DNA of 64,000 bases, taken from the NCBI GenBank assembly GCA_948144175.1, contig CANXME010000202.1, positions 1,203,253 through 1,267,252 on the forward strand, read 5' to 3'. The translations under genes were made by a program, and so were the position numbers. Source of the stretch: Closterium sp. NIES-65. Taxonomy: Eukaryota; Streptophyta; Zygnematophyceae; Desmidiales; Closteriaceae. The notes beneath the pieces were generated by a model. That model searched no databases. It was not told where the DNA came from and was given only the letters and a program-made list of their open reading frames with translations. This document shows, piece after piece, positions 38,284 to 50,643 of the stretch; positions within the stretch are counted from its first letter, which is position 1, and the number at the start of each line of letters is the position of its first letter.

Positions 38284-41097
38284 CACCCCCATAGGCAAAG
38301 TGTGGGAGAACAAGGGGTCACAAGACCAGTCAAGCAAAGCAAAGCAAAGCAAGCCCAGGGTGGATCACAAAGTCACCACACATTCCGAGCACAAGTTCAA
38401 GGCCATAAGGCCAGTTCACATGCAGGATTACATATATATGTAAGGCTAGACAAGCAAGAGCAGGTATACATATATGTAACAGTACAAAAAAGGTCAAGAG
38501 GTGAGCAAGTGAGGCAAGACAGGGACAAGACCCAGCTGAGTGCAGAAGCGCTGATGATCACAAAGCGGAAGTGCCTTCGTGAAAACATCAGCAGTGTTGG
38601 CCTCAGAGGCCACGTACGCAAGCCGCAACTGACCACGCTGCTGTAGCTCACGAGCAAGGAAGTAGCGGAGAGCAATGTGCTTTGTTCTGTGCTCCAGTCT
38701 CTGCTCTCGACACAAGGCCAGCATGGCCTTGTTGTCTACGTACAGGACTGGAGGAGAACGAGGCGGCTCTCCAAGGTCGGTCAGCAGGTAGGTGAGCCAG
38801 CGAAGCTCCTGTGCAGCCACGGCCCCGGCGTAGATCTCAACCTCACAACTGGAGCCGAGAACAGAAGACGAGCGAATAGCCCGCCACGAAACAGAGTCGG
38901 AACCAAGGCTGAAGGTGTAACCCTGGGACGACCGATGCGTAGCCTGGTCGTCAGCCCAAGAAGCGTCCGCGTGCCCAGTGAGGACCACTGGACTCCGCCC
39001 TCCAAGCACTAGCCCCATGCCCGACGTACTGCACAAGTAGCGCAACACCCTCTTCGCTGCAGCCATGTTCTCTGGTCGGTGTCTCCCAGGAGCAACATAG
39101 CGTGCAAGAATGCTAAGAGGGTATGCAAGGTCAGGTCGTGTGCAGGTCATCAGGTACATGAGGCAGCCAACAAGCTCTGGATACGGGCCACTCGACTCTA
39201 CGGACTCATCTGAAGGAAGAGCTGAGAGTGAGTGGCGAGTAGGCAGAGGAGTGGCCTGAGGCGAGGAGTACGTGAAGCCGAAGCGCTGAAGGACCTGCTG
39301 CACCATGTGTGACTGAGTCGGGGTAATGGTGCGGCGTGCTCTGTCTCGGGTGATCTGCAAGCCAAGGTAGCTATGCAGTTCACCCAGGTCAGTGCACGTG
39401 TGTCTCTTCTGCAGCTCGGACTTCACGTAGGCGAGTCCAGCAGTGTCAGCTATGGCAAAGACCAAGTCGTCGACGTACACGAGGATGTAGAACGGCGGCA
39501 GAGAGGTGTCGGTGCGTAGAAACAGCGACGGGTCGGCAGTAGAAGGAGCAAACCCAAGAGCCGCAAGCGTAGTCCTCAGTGTGTCGGGCCACTCACGTGG
39601 CGCCTGGCGGAGACCGTAGACTGGACGCCGGAGACTCCACTGGGTACCAGGAGGGAAAGACCCAGTGAAGCTAGGTGGGCGGCGCAGCGAGATCTCCTCA
39701 TGCAGGCTGCCCTGCAAGAAAGCTGTGCTGAAGTCGAGAGAGTGCAGCTCGTAGTCACGGTGAGCAGCAACGTGCAGCAGTACCCGAAGAGTGGTCATCT
39801 TCGGGGTGGGGGAGAAGGTCTCAAAGTAGTCAACTCCCTGCCGCTGACTGAAGCCACGAGCCACATAACGCGCCTTGAAGACAGGCGGAGAACCCGGCGG
39901 CCGCTTCACCCTGAAGATCCACATGCCACTGACGATGTTCGCCCCAGGAGGGGGGACAGCGTCAACGTAGGTGCCTGTGGACTTCCAGGAAGCCATCTCT
40001 GCATCCATAGCTGCCCGCCACTGAGAGGAGTAGGGACCCTCTATGGCCTCCACGTAAGAGCGCGGAGTCGGGATGTCAAGTGCATCCGGGTCTCCCTCAG
40101 GGGTAAGCAGTACGGACACGAGATGAGGTGAAGCAGCTGCCAGACACTGGAACTCCTCCTGCCTGTCCTCAAGGACTTCCGTGCTAAGGGCACACTCACC
40201 CACGACGGACGGAGGACAGACAGACTCAGACTCAGCGATAAGACTAGCAGCGTAGTCTAGGCGACAACGAGCAGCAAAGTCGACGAGCTCAGCAACTAGG
40301 GCAGACACAGCAGTGGAGTCGAAAGAAGGGTCAGTGACGACAGTTGCCAAGAGACGCGTGACAGTAGGACTGGCAGCACGAAGAGAGTCCGACTCCGGGT
40401 CGGCAAGAGCAGGAAGAGAGGACTCAGGAGGAGAAGGCTAAGGGGCACGCAGAGGAGCATTAGACGGACGCAGAGACATCCTGTGCGTGCTAGGGACAGG
40501 AGGAGGACGCGGACGCAAACCACGACCACTAGCGCGAGCAGCACGGACAGGTGACGTAGGGCGAGACGCAGGCTCAGAACGCTCAGCAAGACCTCCAGTA
40601 GGACCAGTGTAGGGAGAAGGAGCAGGCAAAGGGGAGGTAGGCTGCAACTGTAACTGTGACGGGACAGGCTGTGGACACTCTAAGGGTGGAGGAGGACCAG
40701 TAGAAGGTGGAAGACCACGAACTTGCTGTAGGAGTGGAACGAAGTACGGTCGAGGCCGCGTGGCGACGCCAGAAACAGCAAGGACAGCACCAGTACCTCC
40801 AGCAGGAGCACCCACTCCAGCAGCACCTCCAGCAGCTCCAGAACCTCCAGCAGCACCAGGAGCACCCCCAACTGGACCGCTAGTGGTAGTCTCAGCGCCA
40901 ACACCCTCAGCAACGCCAGCTCCAGTCGAACCTGCAGGCCCAGCAGCTCCAGTACTCCCAGGACGAGCACCTCCGGGACCTGCGACAGCAGCACCCTCAG
41001 TAGCCGACGAACCTCCAGCACCAGCAGCACGGCTCCAGCGCCGGGCAAACCACTCGCGCAGCTCCTATGGAGAGAGTGGCTCCCGGCGAGACGAAGC

Positions 41098-42189
41098 TGT
41101 CAACGGGAGTTGGGAATTGGCCCCGTCCTCGCTTGGGCGGAGCCGACTTCGTGGTCGGCTGTGAGGGGAGCAGCCGACCTTCGGCAGCGGGTGAGCTGGT
41201 CGACGAGGAGGTCGACCTGCACGGGGGACCACTGCACAGGCGCCGACTTCAGGGTGGCGCCGACTTCAGGGAGGTCGACTTGGGAGTCGACCTGCAGAGG
41301 ACGTCAACTTGGCAAAGCCGACTTCGGCAGTCGGCTTACGGACCTGGTGGTCGACGAAGGAGGGGCCGACGTTGACCTCGACTCAGGACGCCGTGCAGTT
41401 GGGCGTCGAGTAGCGGGGCGTCAACTTCGTGACGCCAGCTTTGGGTGGCCGACGTTGGTGGTCGGCCGACGACTGTGCTGGTCGACGAGGATCAGGTCGA
41501 CCAGAGGGGACGTCGACCTGGAGGAGGTCGACCGATGGTGTCGTCGACCTAGTGAGGTCGACGTAAAGGTGGTCGTCGACTTGGGAAGTCGACGGGCACG
41601 TACGGGAGCTGCTGGTCGACGTGGTTGCCTGGTCGACCAGGTTACCTGGGTGACGAAGTGCTGCGGAGGAGTGCGACGGTCACCCAGGCGAAGTTGGCGA
41701 GCACGACCTCGGTGGTGGTATCCCGAAGTCGTCGTGGCGGACCAGAGGCAGTCGTCAGGCCGAGGTTGACATGGAGTGTGCGCTGTACAGGTGACGGGAC
41801 TCTGCACGCCAATCAGCTGCGCACACCTGCGAAGCGGGTGCATTGCTGCCCTGCGTGAACAACGCTGGCACGCCGTCAACCTGCGACGTTGGCACGCAGT
41901 CGACCTTGCTTTGCTGGAGCGCGGTCGACCAAGTCGTGCTGGAACGCGGTCGACCAAGCTGCGTTGGCAGTTGGCCGACCTGAATGCTTGCTCTGATGTA
42001 GTCTTGCTATGCCAACTTGATTGTATCATTCTTCTGAACTTTTCCTAGTGAAACTCTTGCCAATTTTCCCCGTGAACTAGCAAGTAGTGTGCACACAAGG
42101 AAACGACTAAGGAACAGAGAACGCAGAGATCACATGAGCACACGTGCCTAGCCCGTAGCCTAGCTCCCGTTGCTGCAGTTATCTTCGCA
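41098..42189. mobile_element. E7: 1.1-kb insertion packed with GTCGAC hexamers
   Basis: Starts TG and ends CA. It is flanked by GAAGC at 41093-41097 and 42190-42194. The empty site is visible in the duplicated sequence at 42481-42500 (GACGAAGCACCCGGAGAACC), which confirms the boundaries. No LTR pair was found. About 18 GTCGAC sites lie between 41189 and 41960. CAACGGGAG near the left end occurs inverted near the right end. TTGCTCTGATG near 41985 faintly resembles an inverted primer site. No coding capacity is convincing. Probably an unclassified non-autonomous element. Confidence 0.7.
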
Positions 42190-42600
42190 GAAGCACCCGG
42201 AGAACCTCCAGGCTCAGCACCCCCAGGCCCAGCACCCCCAGGCAAAGCACCCCCAGGCATAGCACCCCCAGGCTCAGCACCCCCAGGCTCAGCACCCCCA
42301 AGCTCAGCACCCCCAGGCTCAGCACTCCCAGGCGTAGCACCCCCAGGCTCAGCACCCCCAGGCTCACCACCCCTAGGCTCAGCACCCCCAGTAGCCGAAG
42401 AACCTCCAGCACCAGCAGCACGGCTCCAGCGCCGGGCAAACCACTCGCCCAGCTCCTGTGGAGAGAGTGGCTCCCGGCAAGACGAAGCACCCGGAGAACC
42501 TCCAGACGGAGCACCTTCAGGCTCAGCACCCCCAGGCCCAGTACCCCCAGGCTCAGCACCCCCATGCTCAGCACCCTCAGCAGCACCAGAGTCACCAGTG
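42190..42600 (-). repeat. E6 GAEPG-coding 15-bp repeats
   Basis: At least 18 pentad units on either side of a REWFARRW block. Confidence 0.88.
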
Positions 42601-45114
42601 ACCTCGACAGGCTCGACTGCGTCTACCTGGGACACACCTGAAGGGGCAGGACCCTGAGGGGTTTAGGGGGTCTACCTGGGGGGGACTTGGTACAAGGAAG
42701 AGCGGGGGCGGGGGGAGGGACGAAGTGCGGTAGGGGAAGAGGCGGTAGTAGGTGACCGACTCGTCGAACATGACGTCCTGGGAGGACAGAACACGTCGAG
42801 AGGTGGGGTGGTAGAACTGCCACCCAGGCGCGTCAGGGGGGAACCCCAGGAAGACGCAAGGAGCAGCACGAGGGGACAGCTTGTCCGCAGACAAGTCGCG
42901 GACAAACGCCCGAGATCCCCAGACCCGGAACGCAGACGCATCGCCAACCTTCCCCGTCCACAGCAAGGCTGGGGAGGTCTCCGGCCTAGAGACCTTGGGG
43001 TGAAGGATGATCTGATGCGCCGCGTACCTCACCGCAAATGGCCACAGAAAATGGGGGGCAGCTGCATGCATCATAGACGTACGAGCGACGTCCATGACCA
43101 TGCGAATGCGGCGCTCAGCAATCCCATTTTGCTGCGGAGAGTCCGGAAGCGTGAAGGTCTGAGGGATGCCCCGTGCGCGACAATAGGCTCTCAGAAGGCC
43201 AGAGGAAAACTCTCCGCCTCTGTCCGAGTGTAGACGCAGAACAGGAAAGTCCGAGCCGAAGCTCCTCTTGAGCTGGAGACGAGCTGCGCGGATCCAGTCG
43301 ATCAACACCTCAGTGACATCACCCTTGCTGCGCAAGGGGAAGACTGTGGTGTAACGCGAGTAGTCGTCAACCATCAGCAGGAAGTAGCGCTCGTGACCCT
43401 GTCCACGGACGCGGGCTGGGCCCCACACGTCCATGTGAAGCGTCTGCAACGAGGCCTCTGTCAGAGGAAACTGGGAGGAGTGAGGGGCAGCACGCTGGCG
43501 CCCCTCGACACGGGGGACACAGGTAGGGCCAGGGCCCTGAGGAAGGGGAGGAAGGGACCGGGGGAGACTAGAAACAAGAAGACGAGAGGCCATGCCTCTG
43601 AGCCGAAGCAGAGAGGGGTGACCAAGGCGGTGGTGCCAGAGGAGAGTCTCGTGAGACAGGAGACGACACGAACAGGGGGCAGACTCAGGACCAGACCTGG
43701 ACGCTGCAGCAAACACCTCACCGGACGCAGCTACCCTACCAGACTCAGCAACTAGAGGAGACGCAATGGTCAGTGTGTACAGGCTCGACCCCGGCCGACG
43801 AGTAAACGTTGCCAGGTGTCGGCCTGTCCGAGCGTCTGTGCAGTGGGTCACCCGCTGACTTGCAGGAGTGAACTGGTGAACCCCCGCATCCTGCAGGTCA
43901 GCACCACTCACCAAGTTCGTAGAGAACGAGGGGAGGTAAAGACCAGACAGGGTGCCAGAGGGGGCCGCCGGACACGGGAGGACAGTGGAGAAGTGAGCAA
44001 GGACAGGGCCCCCAGAGGGGTCTGCCAGAGAGACTGCAATTGGCCGACCAAGCGGCGTGAGTGTGGTGCAGTCTCGAAAGAAGGAGCGGGAAGCCCCCGA
44101 GTCAAGGGTGAAGGTGTGAGGCCGGAGCCGACGCGGTACCTGAGAGAGCAGACTCACCCGCACCTGAGGAAGCAGACTCACTAGCACCTAGAGCAGTAGC
44201 CGCACCTGTACCTGGAGCAGGAGACACACTAGCACCCAGAGCAGCAGCCGCACCAGCAGCTAGAGCAGCAGGCTCTATACCCGGGTCAGGCGGTACGCAC
44301 AGGTTACCGGCACGGTCAGCACTAGTAGGCAATGCATACATGGCGGTGAGAATAGCATCATAGTCAAGAGTAAATATATCTACCCTCTGCCTTAGCAACT
44401 CCACCCAGTCGGGGAGCTCAGCCTCGTCGCCAATCTCGGTACGCCAGGCGTAGCTCAGACGGGCGAAGCAGCGGGACCGTGTGTGACTAGGCGTCCCACA
44501 AGGCTGACCAGTCCGAGCACCAGTGCGAATCACGTAAGAGCAGCGAACAGAACTGAGAGTCCCTCTACTCGGAGCGTACCACTCACGACGCTGCTGGGGC
44601 GTGAGAGACGCGCGTGGGCGTCGCTGGAGCTGCATCTGGCCGCCGCCAGTAGTAATAGCAGTAGTAGCGGCGCCACCCCTACAACCCCAACCAGCGTACC
44701 ACTCACGGAGCTGCTGGGGCGTGAGGGACTCACGCTGACGTTGCTGCGGCTGCATCTGGCTCTGCCAGTAGAAGCGGGAGCAGGAGTAGCAGCAGTACGG
44801 CAGGCAGCCAAGCAAGCGGCAGGCAGCGCGCTAGTAAGGCAGGGGCTCACCAGTGGTGGGAAGAGCAGGCTCGACGACTCGGCGACTCGGCGGCACGGCG
44901 GCACTGCAGCAACTGCGGCTCGGCGGCTCGGGCGACTCAGGCGGCTCGGGCGACTCGGGCGGCTCGGCGGTACGGCTGCTCGGCAGCAACTGCAGCTCGG
45001 CGGCTCGGCGACCTGGCGGCTCGGGCGGCTGAGGTGGCGCTGCGGCTCGGGCGGCTCGGATGGCTCGACACTAGCTCGGCGGCGCCGGCGGCTCGGTGGT
45101 GACGGCGGGGCCGC

Positions 45115-45300
45115 TTGGGGACGGCGTCGGGGCCGGGTGGAGCGGCGACGGGGCCAGCAGAGGTGGCGCCGGGGCCGCAGGGTAGGCGACCGGGCCAGCA
45201 GAGGCGGCGCCGGGGCCGGGAAGGGCGGCGCCGGGGCCGGGAAGGGCGGCGCCGGGGCCGGGAAGGGCGACGTCGGGGCCGGCAAGGGCGGCGCGACGCG
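45115..45300 (-). repeat. E6 leader minisatellite
   Basis: Repeats of GGCGCCGGGGCCGGGAAG and related units, about 18 bp, upstream of the truncated gag. Confidence 0.85.
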
Positions 45301-45416
45301 GCCGCTAGGGCGGCACGACGGGGTAGCGGGGCCGCGCGCCAGAAAGAAAATCGTCGCGCGCTAGGTCGCACGCCACGGGGCATGCGACAGATCGAGTAGC
45401 AGCGGAAGCAATAGTA

Positions 45417-45459
45417 GGGCCCTAGGAACAGTTCCCACGAGGGAACCTGCTCGATACCA
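45417..45459 (-). promoter_or_regulatory. E6 primer site, hairpin and GGGCCC palindrome
   Basis: Read leftwards from 45459: TGGTATCGAGCAG, then GTTCCC pairing with GGGAAC (45431-45446), then GGGCCC (45417-45422). Confidence 0.75.
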
Positions 45460-45575
45460 TGAGAAAACTGAAACGAGAATGATTCAACTATGAAAGAGTT
45501 GGGTACAAGTACTAACCCTAATTGGGTTGTACCCCACTACAGCCTACACAAATGTATAAGCTATATGTTCTGACA
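45460..45575 (-). repeat. E6 5' LTR (116 bp, internally deleted)
   Basis: Matches 38154-38283 except for a 14-bp deletion that leaves a single TACCCC at 45530-45535. Confidence 0.93.
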
Positions 45576-45891
45576 CAAGTTTGCGTGGTACCCGTCTATG
45601 CTTGTTTCGGAGTATAGTGCTAAGTGCCTCGTGTATGCAACTGGGGTTGTGATCGTCGGTGGGGCAGCTTTGCTCGCCTCTTCCGTACCATATCAATCAC
45701 AGTTGCAACATTGATGCAATTAGCATTTGCTTCAAAGCAAATGTATAAAACGTTGTCTTCTGTTTTTGTAATCATTTTTCTGTTATTTATGTGCTATCGT
45801 CTGTGCTTGATTCGAGGGTGTAGTGCTAAATGTATCGTGTATGCAACTAGGATTGTGATCGTCGGTGGGGCAGCTTCGCTCGCCTCTTCCG
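45576..45891 (+). repeat. Tandem repeats, units 3-4
   Basis: Continuation of the array broken by E6. The second unit here is diverged and is cut by E8 after CTCTTCCG. Confidence 0.8.
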
Positions 45892-46325
45892 TGTTGGGTT
45901 GAGGTGCCCAAGGATCTTTGTAGAGTTTAAAGTCTGAGTAGGATTGTAATAGCAGAAGCGTTGAATAAAGAGTCCTTGAACCACCTTGTGCTGGTATGTG
46001 AGGGCAAAGTAAGTTGATTAAAACAAGCAGATACAAAGGTTTATATAAGAGTACAAGGAAGACGAATAGATATAATTAAACTGTTTTGCTGTTGCGATTC
46101 GATACAGTGCGACTCTGGCAACTGCTCAATCTCGATTCAATTGTGTGTCCTTGCTGTCGCGCTGTATTTGTCAAGTCAAAGGTCGCTGACATTTGACCTT
46201 CGCGTAACCTCCAGCAGTTACCCTTACCTCCGAGGGTTGACTCGCGATGCTTTGATTTGAGCTGCTTCGCTTTGTGTCCTGAGTTTCGACACGACAGAGG
46301 CGCTTAAGACTTATTGTTCCCAACA
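45892..46325 (-). repeat. E8 3' LTR (434 bp)
   Basis: Perfect 7-bp inverted ends TGTTGGG/CCCAACA. The RNase H frame runs into it and stops at 46304. A purine stretch AACGAAGGGGAG precedes it in element sense. Confidence 0.93.
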
Positions 46326-49300
46326 CTCCCCTTCGTTTCTGGAGTGTCGCTGATGGTGACGTGGCTTTGTCCAGTCAGCAGCATGCAGTATTCAAACTTC
46401 TGTTTTCCGAGCTTCTTGGTCAAGTAGTCGGCTGCCATCTCGGACGTGGGACAGTAGGATAATTCGAGTTTCCCTTTCTCGATCTCGTCTTTCACGAAGA
46501 AGTATCGCAGAGTGATATGCTTCGTTCTGTTCGCAAATCCGCTTTTGTTGGCGATGCGAATTGCAGATTGGTTGTCGCAGAATAGGGTGAAGTTGGGTAA
46601 CTCGGCTAACTTTGCTTCTTCCAGTAGCTTGCGAAGGTAAAGTCCTTCCTTGGTGGCTGAGCAGACGGCGATATATTCTGCTTCAGCTGAAGAGAGGGCA
46701 ATTAGTTCCTGCTTGCTCGACTGCCAGGAGATAGGTCCGATAGGCTCGAGACGATAGAAATAGCCAGTGCGGGAGCGCCTGTTATCTGAATCGCCGGCAT
46801 GGTCGGCGTCGACGTAGCCGATTAGTTTCGTTGATGTAGCTTCGCTCTTGTAGTAAGTCAGACCGATCGTCGGAGTGCTCACGAAGTAGTGCAGTGCACG
46901 ATCGAGCTCCGCCAGGTGCTCTGCTTCGGGTTTCGTGAGGTAGGTAGCGAGTTGACTTGCGGAGTAGGATAGATCCGGGCGGCAGGTGACGGCTGCGAAG
47001 AGGAGGCAGCCCAGTTTCCTCTGGTAGTCTCGTATTCCGGCAGCTTTGAGTGGAGCGGAATTTCCTTTGTCACTTCCTGCCGTGTAACGGTATGGCGTGG
47101 CGATAGCGGTAGGTGTGAGCGAGAAACGCTTGGCGATAGTGTCGGCGTATTTCTCGGCGCTTAGGTAGATCGCATTCTCTTCTTCGCGGATGTTGAGCCT
47201 GAGGTACTGGGTGACGGTAGAAGAATCCGTGAGCGTGAGGTCCTTCTGTAGCTCCCCTTCGAACCAGGAGGTGACGTCGTCGGTGGAGCCGATGTAGAGT
47301 AGGTCGTCGACGTAGATGATCAGCAGGATGTAGTCTGCGTCTTTGGTGAATCGGTACATCCCTTGGTCGTGAGGTAGTTGGCGGAATCCGATGCGAGTGA
47401 GGCGGGTGTGTAGGTGCTGTTGCCATAGCCGCGGAGCTTGTTTGATTCCGTAGAGCGATTTCAGTAGCTGGCAGACCTGATTGGGGTTTCCGTGGGTACC
47501 GTGGGGGAGTTCGACGAAGATTTCAGCATCGACGGGTGCATAGAGGAATGCATTGGCGACATCAATTTGTCGAAGCTTCTTCTTCTTCATGGCGGCGACA
47601 GCGAGAAGAATTCGGAGAGAGGTATGTCGACTGACTGGGGCGAATGTCTCGGTGAAGTCTCGTCCTTGCTCCTGGTCGAATCCACGCACGACCCAGCGTG
47701 CTTTGAACTTCTCGATTGTGCCGTCTGCTTTCGTTTTGATGCGGAAGACCCGTTTCCCGGTGAGAATGGTCTTGTTCCTTGCCACGCTTGCGGGAACGAC
47801 CTTCCAGGTGTTGCGTTCTTCCAATGCCTTTAATTAGGAAGTGCGTTGCCGTGGACTGCGGTGACGAGGCCGAGGATTTGCAGCCCAGTCTGTGAGTATC
47901 GGGGGAGTGTTGGATCCACGAGATAAGCTGCTTCGTCTCCCGCTTCTGGGTCGGGTATGAAATTTGGCCCTATCCTTTCTGCTTCGTTTGTGTTGACTGT
48001 CGCAGGTGTTACGTAACCGTTGTCGGCGAAGTGATAGAAGACTTTGGCGTTGACACTGTTGCGAGGATTGTCTTCGTCCATGGGCACGTCGACGGAGCAG
48101 TACGGGAGAGGTCCGGCTTCTTCCGATGCGTTGTCGACGTTCTGTTCATCCCAGTCTGCTTCGTCCGCTGCTGAGGCGAAGGCTCGGTCACCACGAAAGC
48201 CACCTGTGGGATCCTGATTCTCGTGCAAGTTGGCGAGGTACGTTTGAAGGGTGAGTCGCTCGTAGAAGATCACATCACGTGCTGCTACTATTTCCTTTGA
48301 GTGGACGTCGAAGATTTTCAACGCGTTGTAATTTTTCTCGATGCCGAGGTGTAATCCCCACTGTGCCCGCTGTGAAAATCTTCCCGCTCGTGCTTCTGGG
48401 GGTCGGTACTGTACCATGCATCCGAAAACTCGTAACATTCTTGTGCTGCCCTGCTTTCCTGTCCACAGTAGATGCGGTGATGCGTTGTTCGGGAGTGAGG
48501 ACGACGACAGCAAGTTGTGCAGCATGACAGCATGGTCCATTGCTGTAGGCCACTGGTGGTTGGGTAGCCGCATGCCACGTAGTAGTTTGCGCATGCTGTT
48601 CTGCAGAGTCCTGTTCATTCTTTCCGCAACACCTTGCTGCTGATGGGCGTAGGGAAGGGAGAGGAGTTGCTTGATTCCCCTTTCCGCCAAGTACTGCTTG
48701 AAGCGCTGAGAGGTGTTTTTGCCTCCTCCGTCTGACTGGAAGCTTTTCAGCTGTGTTCCTGATTCTCTCTCTGCTACCGGTAGCCAAGCGGTGAACGCTG
48801 CGAGTGCCATGTCGGGGCTGGGTAGGTTTCGATGCCAGACGTATCAAGTGGCGGCATCGATGAAGGTTATCGTGTAATTGTAGGTAACTTTTCATGGTTC
48901 TCGATTGAAGAGGATGTCGCTGTATACTTTCTCGAGTGGTGCGTATGCAGGTGCGCTCGGGTTGTGGTGAGAAGAAAACGGTCGATGGGGTAAGTCGGCT
49001 TCGGGGCAGATGAGGCAAGTCCCTCGTGCCCGTTGAAGTTCTCTGCCGTCGGGTAGTAGTAGCGAATCCTTGTCTAGGACTCTTGCTCGTATTGTGTTAT
49101 TTAACACTGTATTGCTTGGATGTCCTGTGCGTGCGTGCAAGATGTCTTCAGAAGCGCGATGTCCGGGTGAGCGTTGATACGCGTCAGAGTTGGAGTAGAA
49201 GCTGGCGACGAAGTTGGCGCTTCGGTGGACTTCTCGTTGAGTCGGGTTCAATTGTTGTGCGGGTGTTGGTGGTGCTTCGTCGACGATGACTAGTGTCGTT

Positions 49301-50054
49301 GGTCCTGCTGGTGCCGATGATGTTTCTGCTGCTGTCGATGTTCTCTCTGCTGCTGCCGATGTTGTCTCTGCTGCTGCCGATGTTGTCTCTGCTACTGCCG
49401 ATGTTGTCTCTGTTGCTGCCGTTTGTTGAATCGTTGCTAACGCTCGTGTTCGTTCTGCTTCAGGGATGGTGTGCGAGTACCAGAAACCTCCCGGGCTGAA
49501 GTCGGATCGAGATCCGGGGGATGTGTCCAATCGGCGAAGTTGACGATGACGTCGCTATCTGCAGTGCCCAGGTCAGGGACGAAGTCGAGGACGAAGACGT
49601 TGTTCTTCAAAACTGCTCTTCCGATGTAGAGGCCGCCCTTCCCGTGGTACAGTTTAAACTCCTGGGTGGTGCTGTCGACACTGAGTAAGTTATAGCCGAG
49701 TCCCTCTGCGATAAGTACCTTTGACATGTGCAGTATGACGTTTGTTTCTCGCGACTGAAGTTGTACCACTCCTTGTCGTCGTGTGCGCAGGTTCTGATTG
49801 TTGGCGACCGTGATGACTACTTCTCGCTGGAGTCGATGTTCGCGTTGAACGAAACGTCCGGGGGAACACATATGTTGTCCGCAGCAACTGTCCAAGAACC
49901 AGGTGTCTTGCCCGGATGGTTCGCTTTGAGCGATGGCGGCGTACGTCGGATTTGGCTGGAGTGACTCGCGGCGAGGCGTCCTGTTGTCGAGCTCTTCTTC
50001 CGGTGAGTAGTGAGGTGGTGACTCGGTTGTGCAAGAATCGGTTATCTTCACCAT
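46304..50054 (-). pseudogene. pol: E8 pol remnant (copia, gag missing)
   Basis: 49437-50054 holds the protease, where the expected D-S-G reads LDSCCGQHM. 48892-49530 holds the HHCC block (HARTGHPSN, CLIC) and integrase start (VYSDILFN). TGA stops fall at 48892 and near 48845. 47830-48810 holds the rest of integrase (FQSDGGGKN, GVAERMNR). 46304-47824 is an open reverse transcriptase and RNase H block of about 506 codons with YVDD. Frames change near 49500 and 47826. The Gag frame is absent: only about 55 bp separate the protease-side ATG from the 5' LTR. Product non-functional. Confidence 0.9.
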
Positions 50055-50110
50055 GCAATTGACAATGTTTCTTGCTCCTTGTGCAGATTGTCCAGTTGAA
50101 GTCGTTGAAG

Positions 50111-50511
50111 CTTGGATTGAGGTGCCCTAGGATCTTTGTAGAGTTTAAAGTCTGAGTAGGATTGTAATAGCGGAAGCGTTGAATAAAGAGTCTTTGAACC
50201 ACCTTGCGCTGGTATGTGAGGGCAAAGTAAGTTGATTCAAACAAGCAGATACAAAGGTTTATATAAGAGTACAAGGAATACGAATAGATATAATTAAATT
50301 GTTTTTGCTGTTGCGATTCGATACAGTGCGACTCGGGCAACTGCTCAATGTCGAGTCAGTTGTGTGTCCTTGCTGTAGCGCTGTATTTGTCAAGTCAAAG
50401 GTCGCTGACCTTTGACCTTCGCGTAACCTCCAGCGGTTACCCTAACCTCCAAGGGTTGACTCGCGATGCTTCGATTTGAGCTGCTTCGCTTTGTGTCCTG
50501 AGTTTCGACAC
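50111..50511 (-). repeat. E8 5' LTR, main part
   Basis: Matches 45899-46295 closely. The terminal bases at the gag side are lost and no primer site follows. It is split from its remaining 33 bp (57943-57975) by E9. Confidence 0.9.
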
Positions 50512-50643
50512 TGTCAGAACATTATAGCTTACTTACTTGTGTAGGCTATAGTGGGGTATCCCATAGGGGGTACAACCCAATTAGGGTTTCCTATTTGTAC
50601 TCACTTCGTTCATAGTCATTTCATTCTCGTTCACTTATTCTCA
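50512..50643 (+). repeat. E9 5' LTR
   Basis: TGTCAGAACATT to TTCTCA, with AACCC-AATTA-GGGTT. Confidence 0.93.

Larger units (their letters stand above)
38494..44815 (-). pseudogene. gag-pol: E6 gag-pol remnant
   Basis: Three main blocks are readable. 44102-44815 has two REWYA motifs and a zinc-knuckle-like C-x13-C-x4-H-x4-C but no upstream Gag core. 42592-44187 has protease DSGA, the HHCC block and an integrase with HSDRGGEF and NGIAERRI. 38494-40350 holds an open reverse transcriptase and RNase H block of about 618 codons with YVDD. Between integrase and reverse transcriptase the GAEPGG region is partly duplicated (REWFARRWSRAAGAGGSS occurs twice, near 41030 and 42430) and split by E7. A TAG near 40439 replaces a Leu codon and one near 41067 replaces Gln CAG. 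Confidence 0.88.
38154..45575 (-). mobile_element. E6: degenerate Ty1/copia element carrying insertion E7
   Basis: LTRs 38154-38283 (3', 130 bp) and 45460-45575 (5', 116 bp). Target duplication CAAGT (38149-38153, 45576-45580). The 5' LTR lacks 14 bp between two TACCCC repeats. The N-terminal Gag domain is missing, Pol is broken by frameshifts and stops, and a 1,092-bp insertion (E7) sits in the linker region. It landed in the roughly 230-bp tandem repeats. Confidence 0.95.

Noticed and set aside
41985..42189. A 5' LTR of E7 starting after an inverted primer site
   Set aside because: No matching LTR is found at the left end of E7, and the primer-site match is poor after CTCTGAT.
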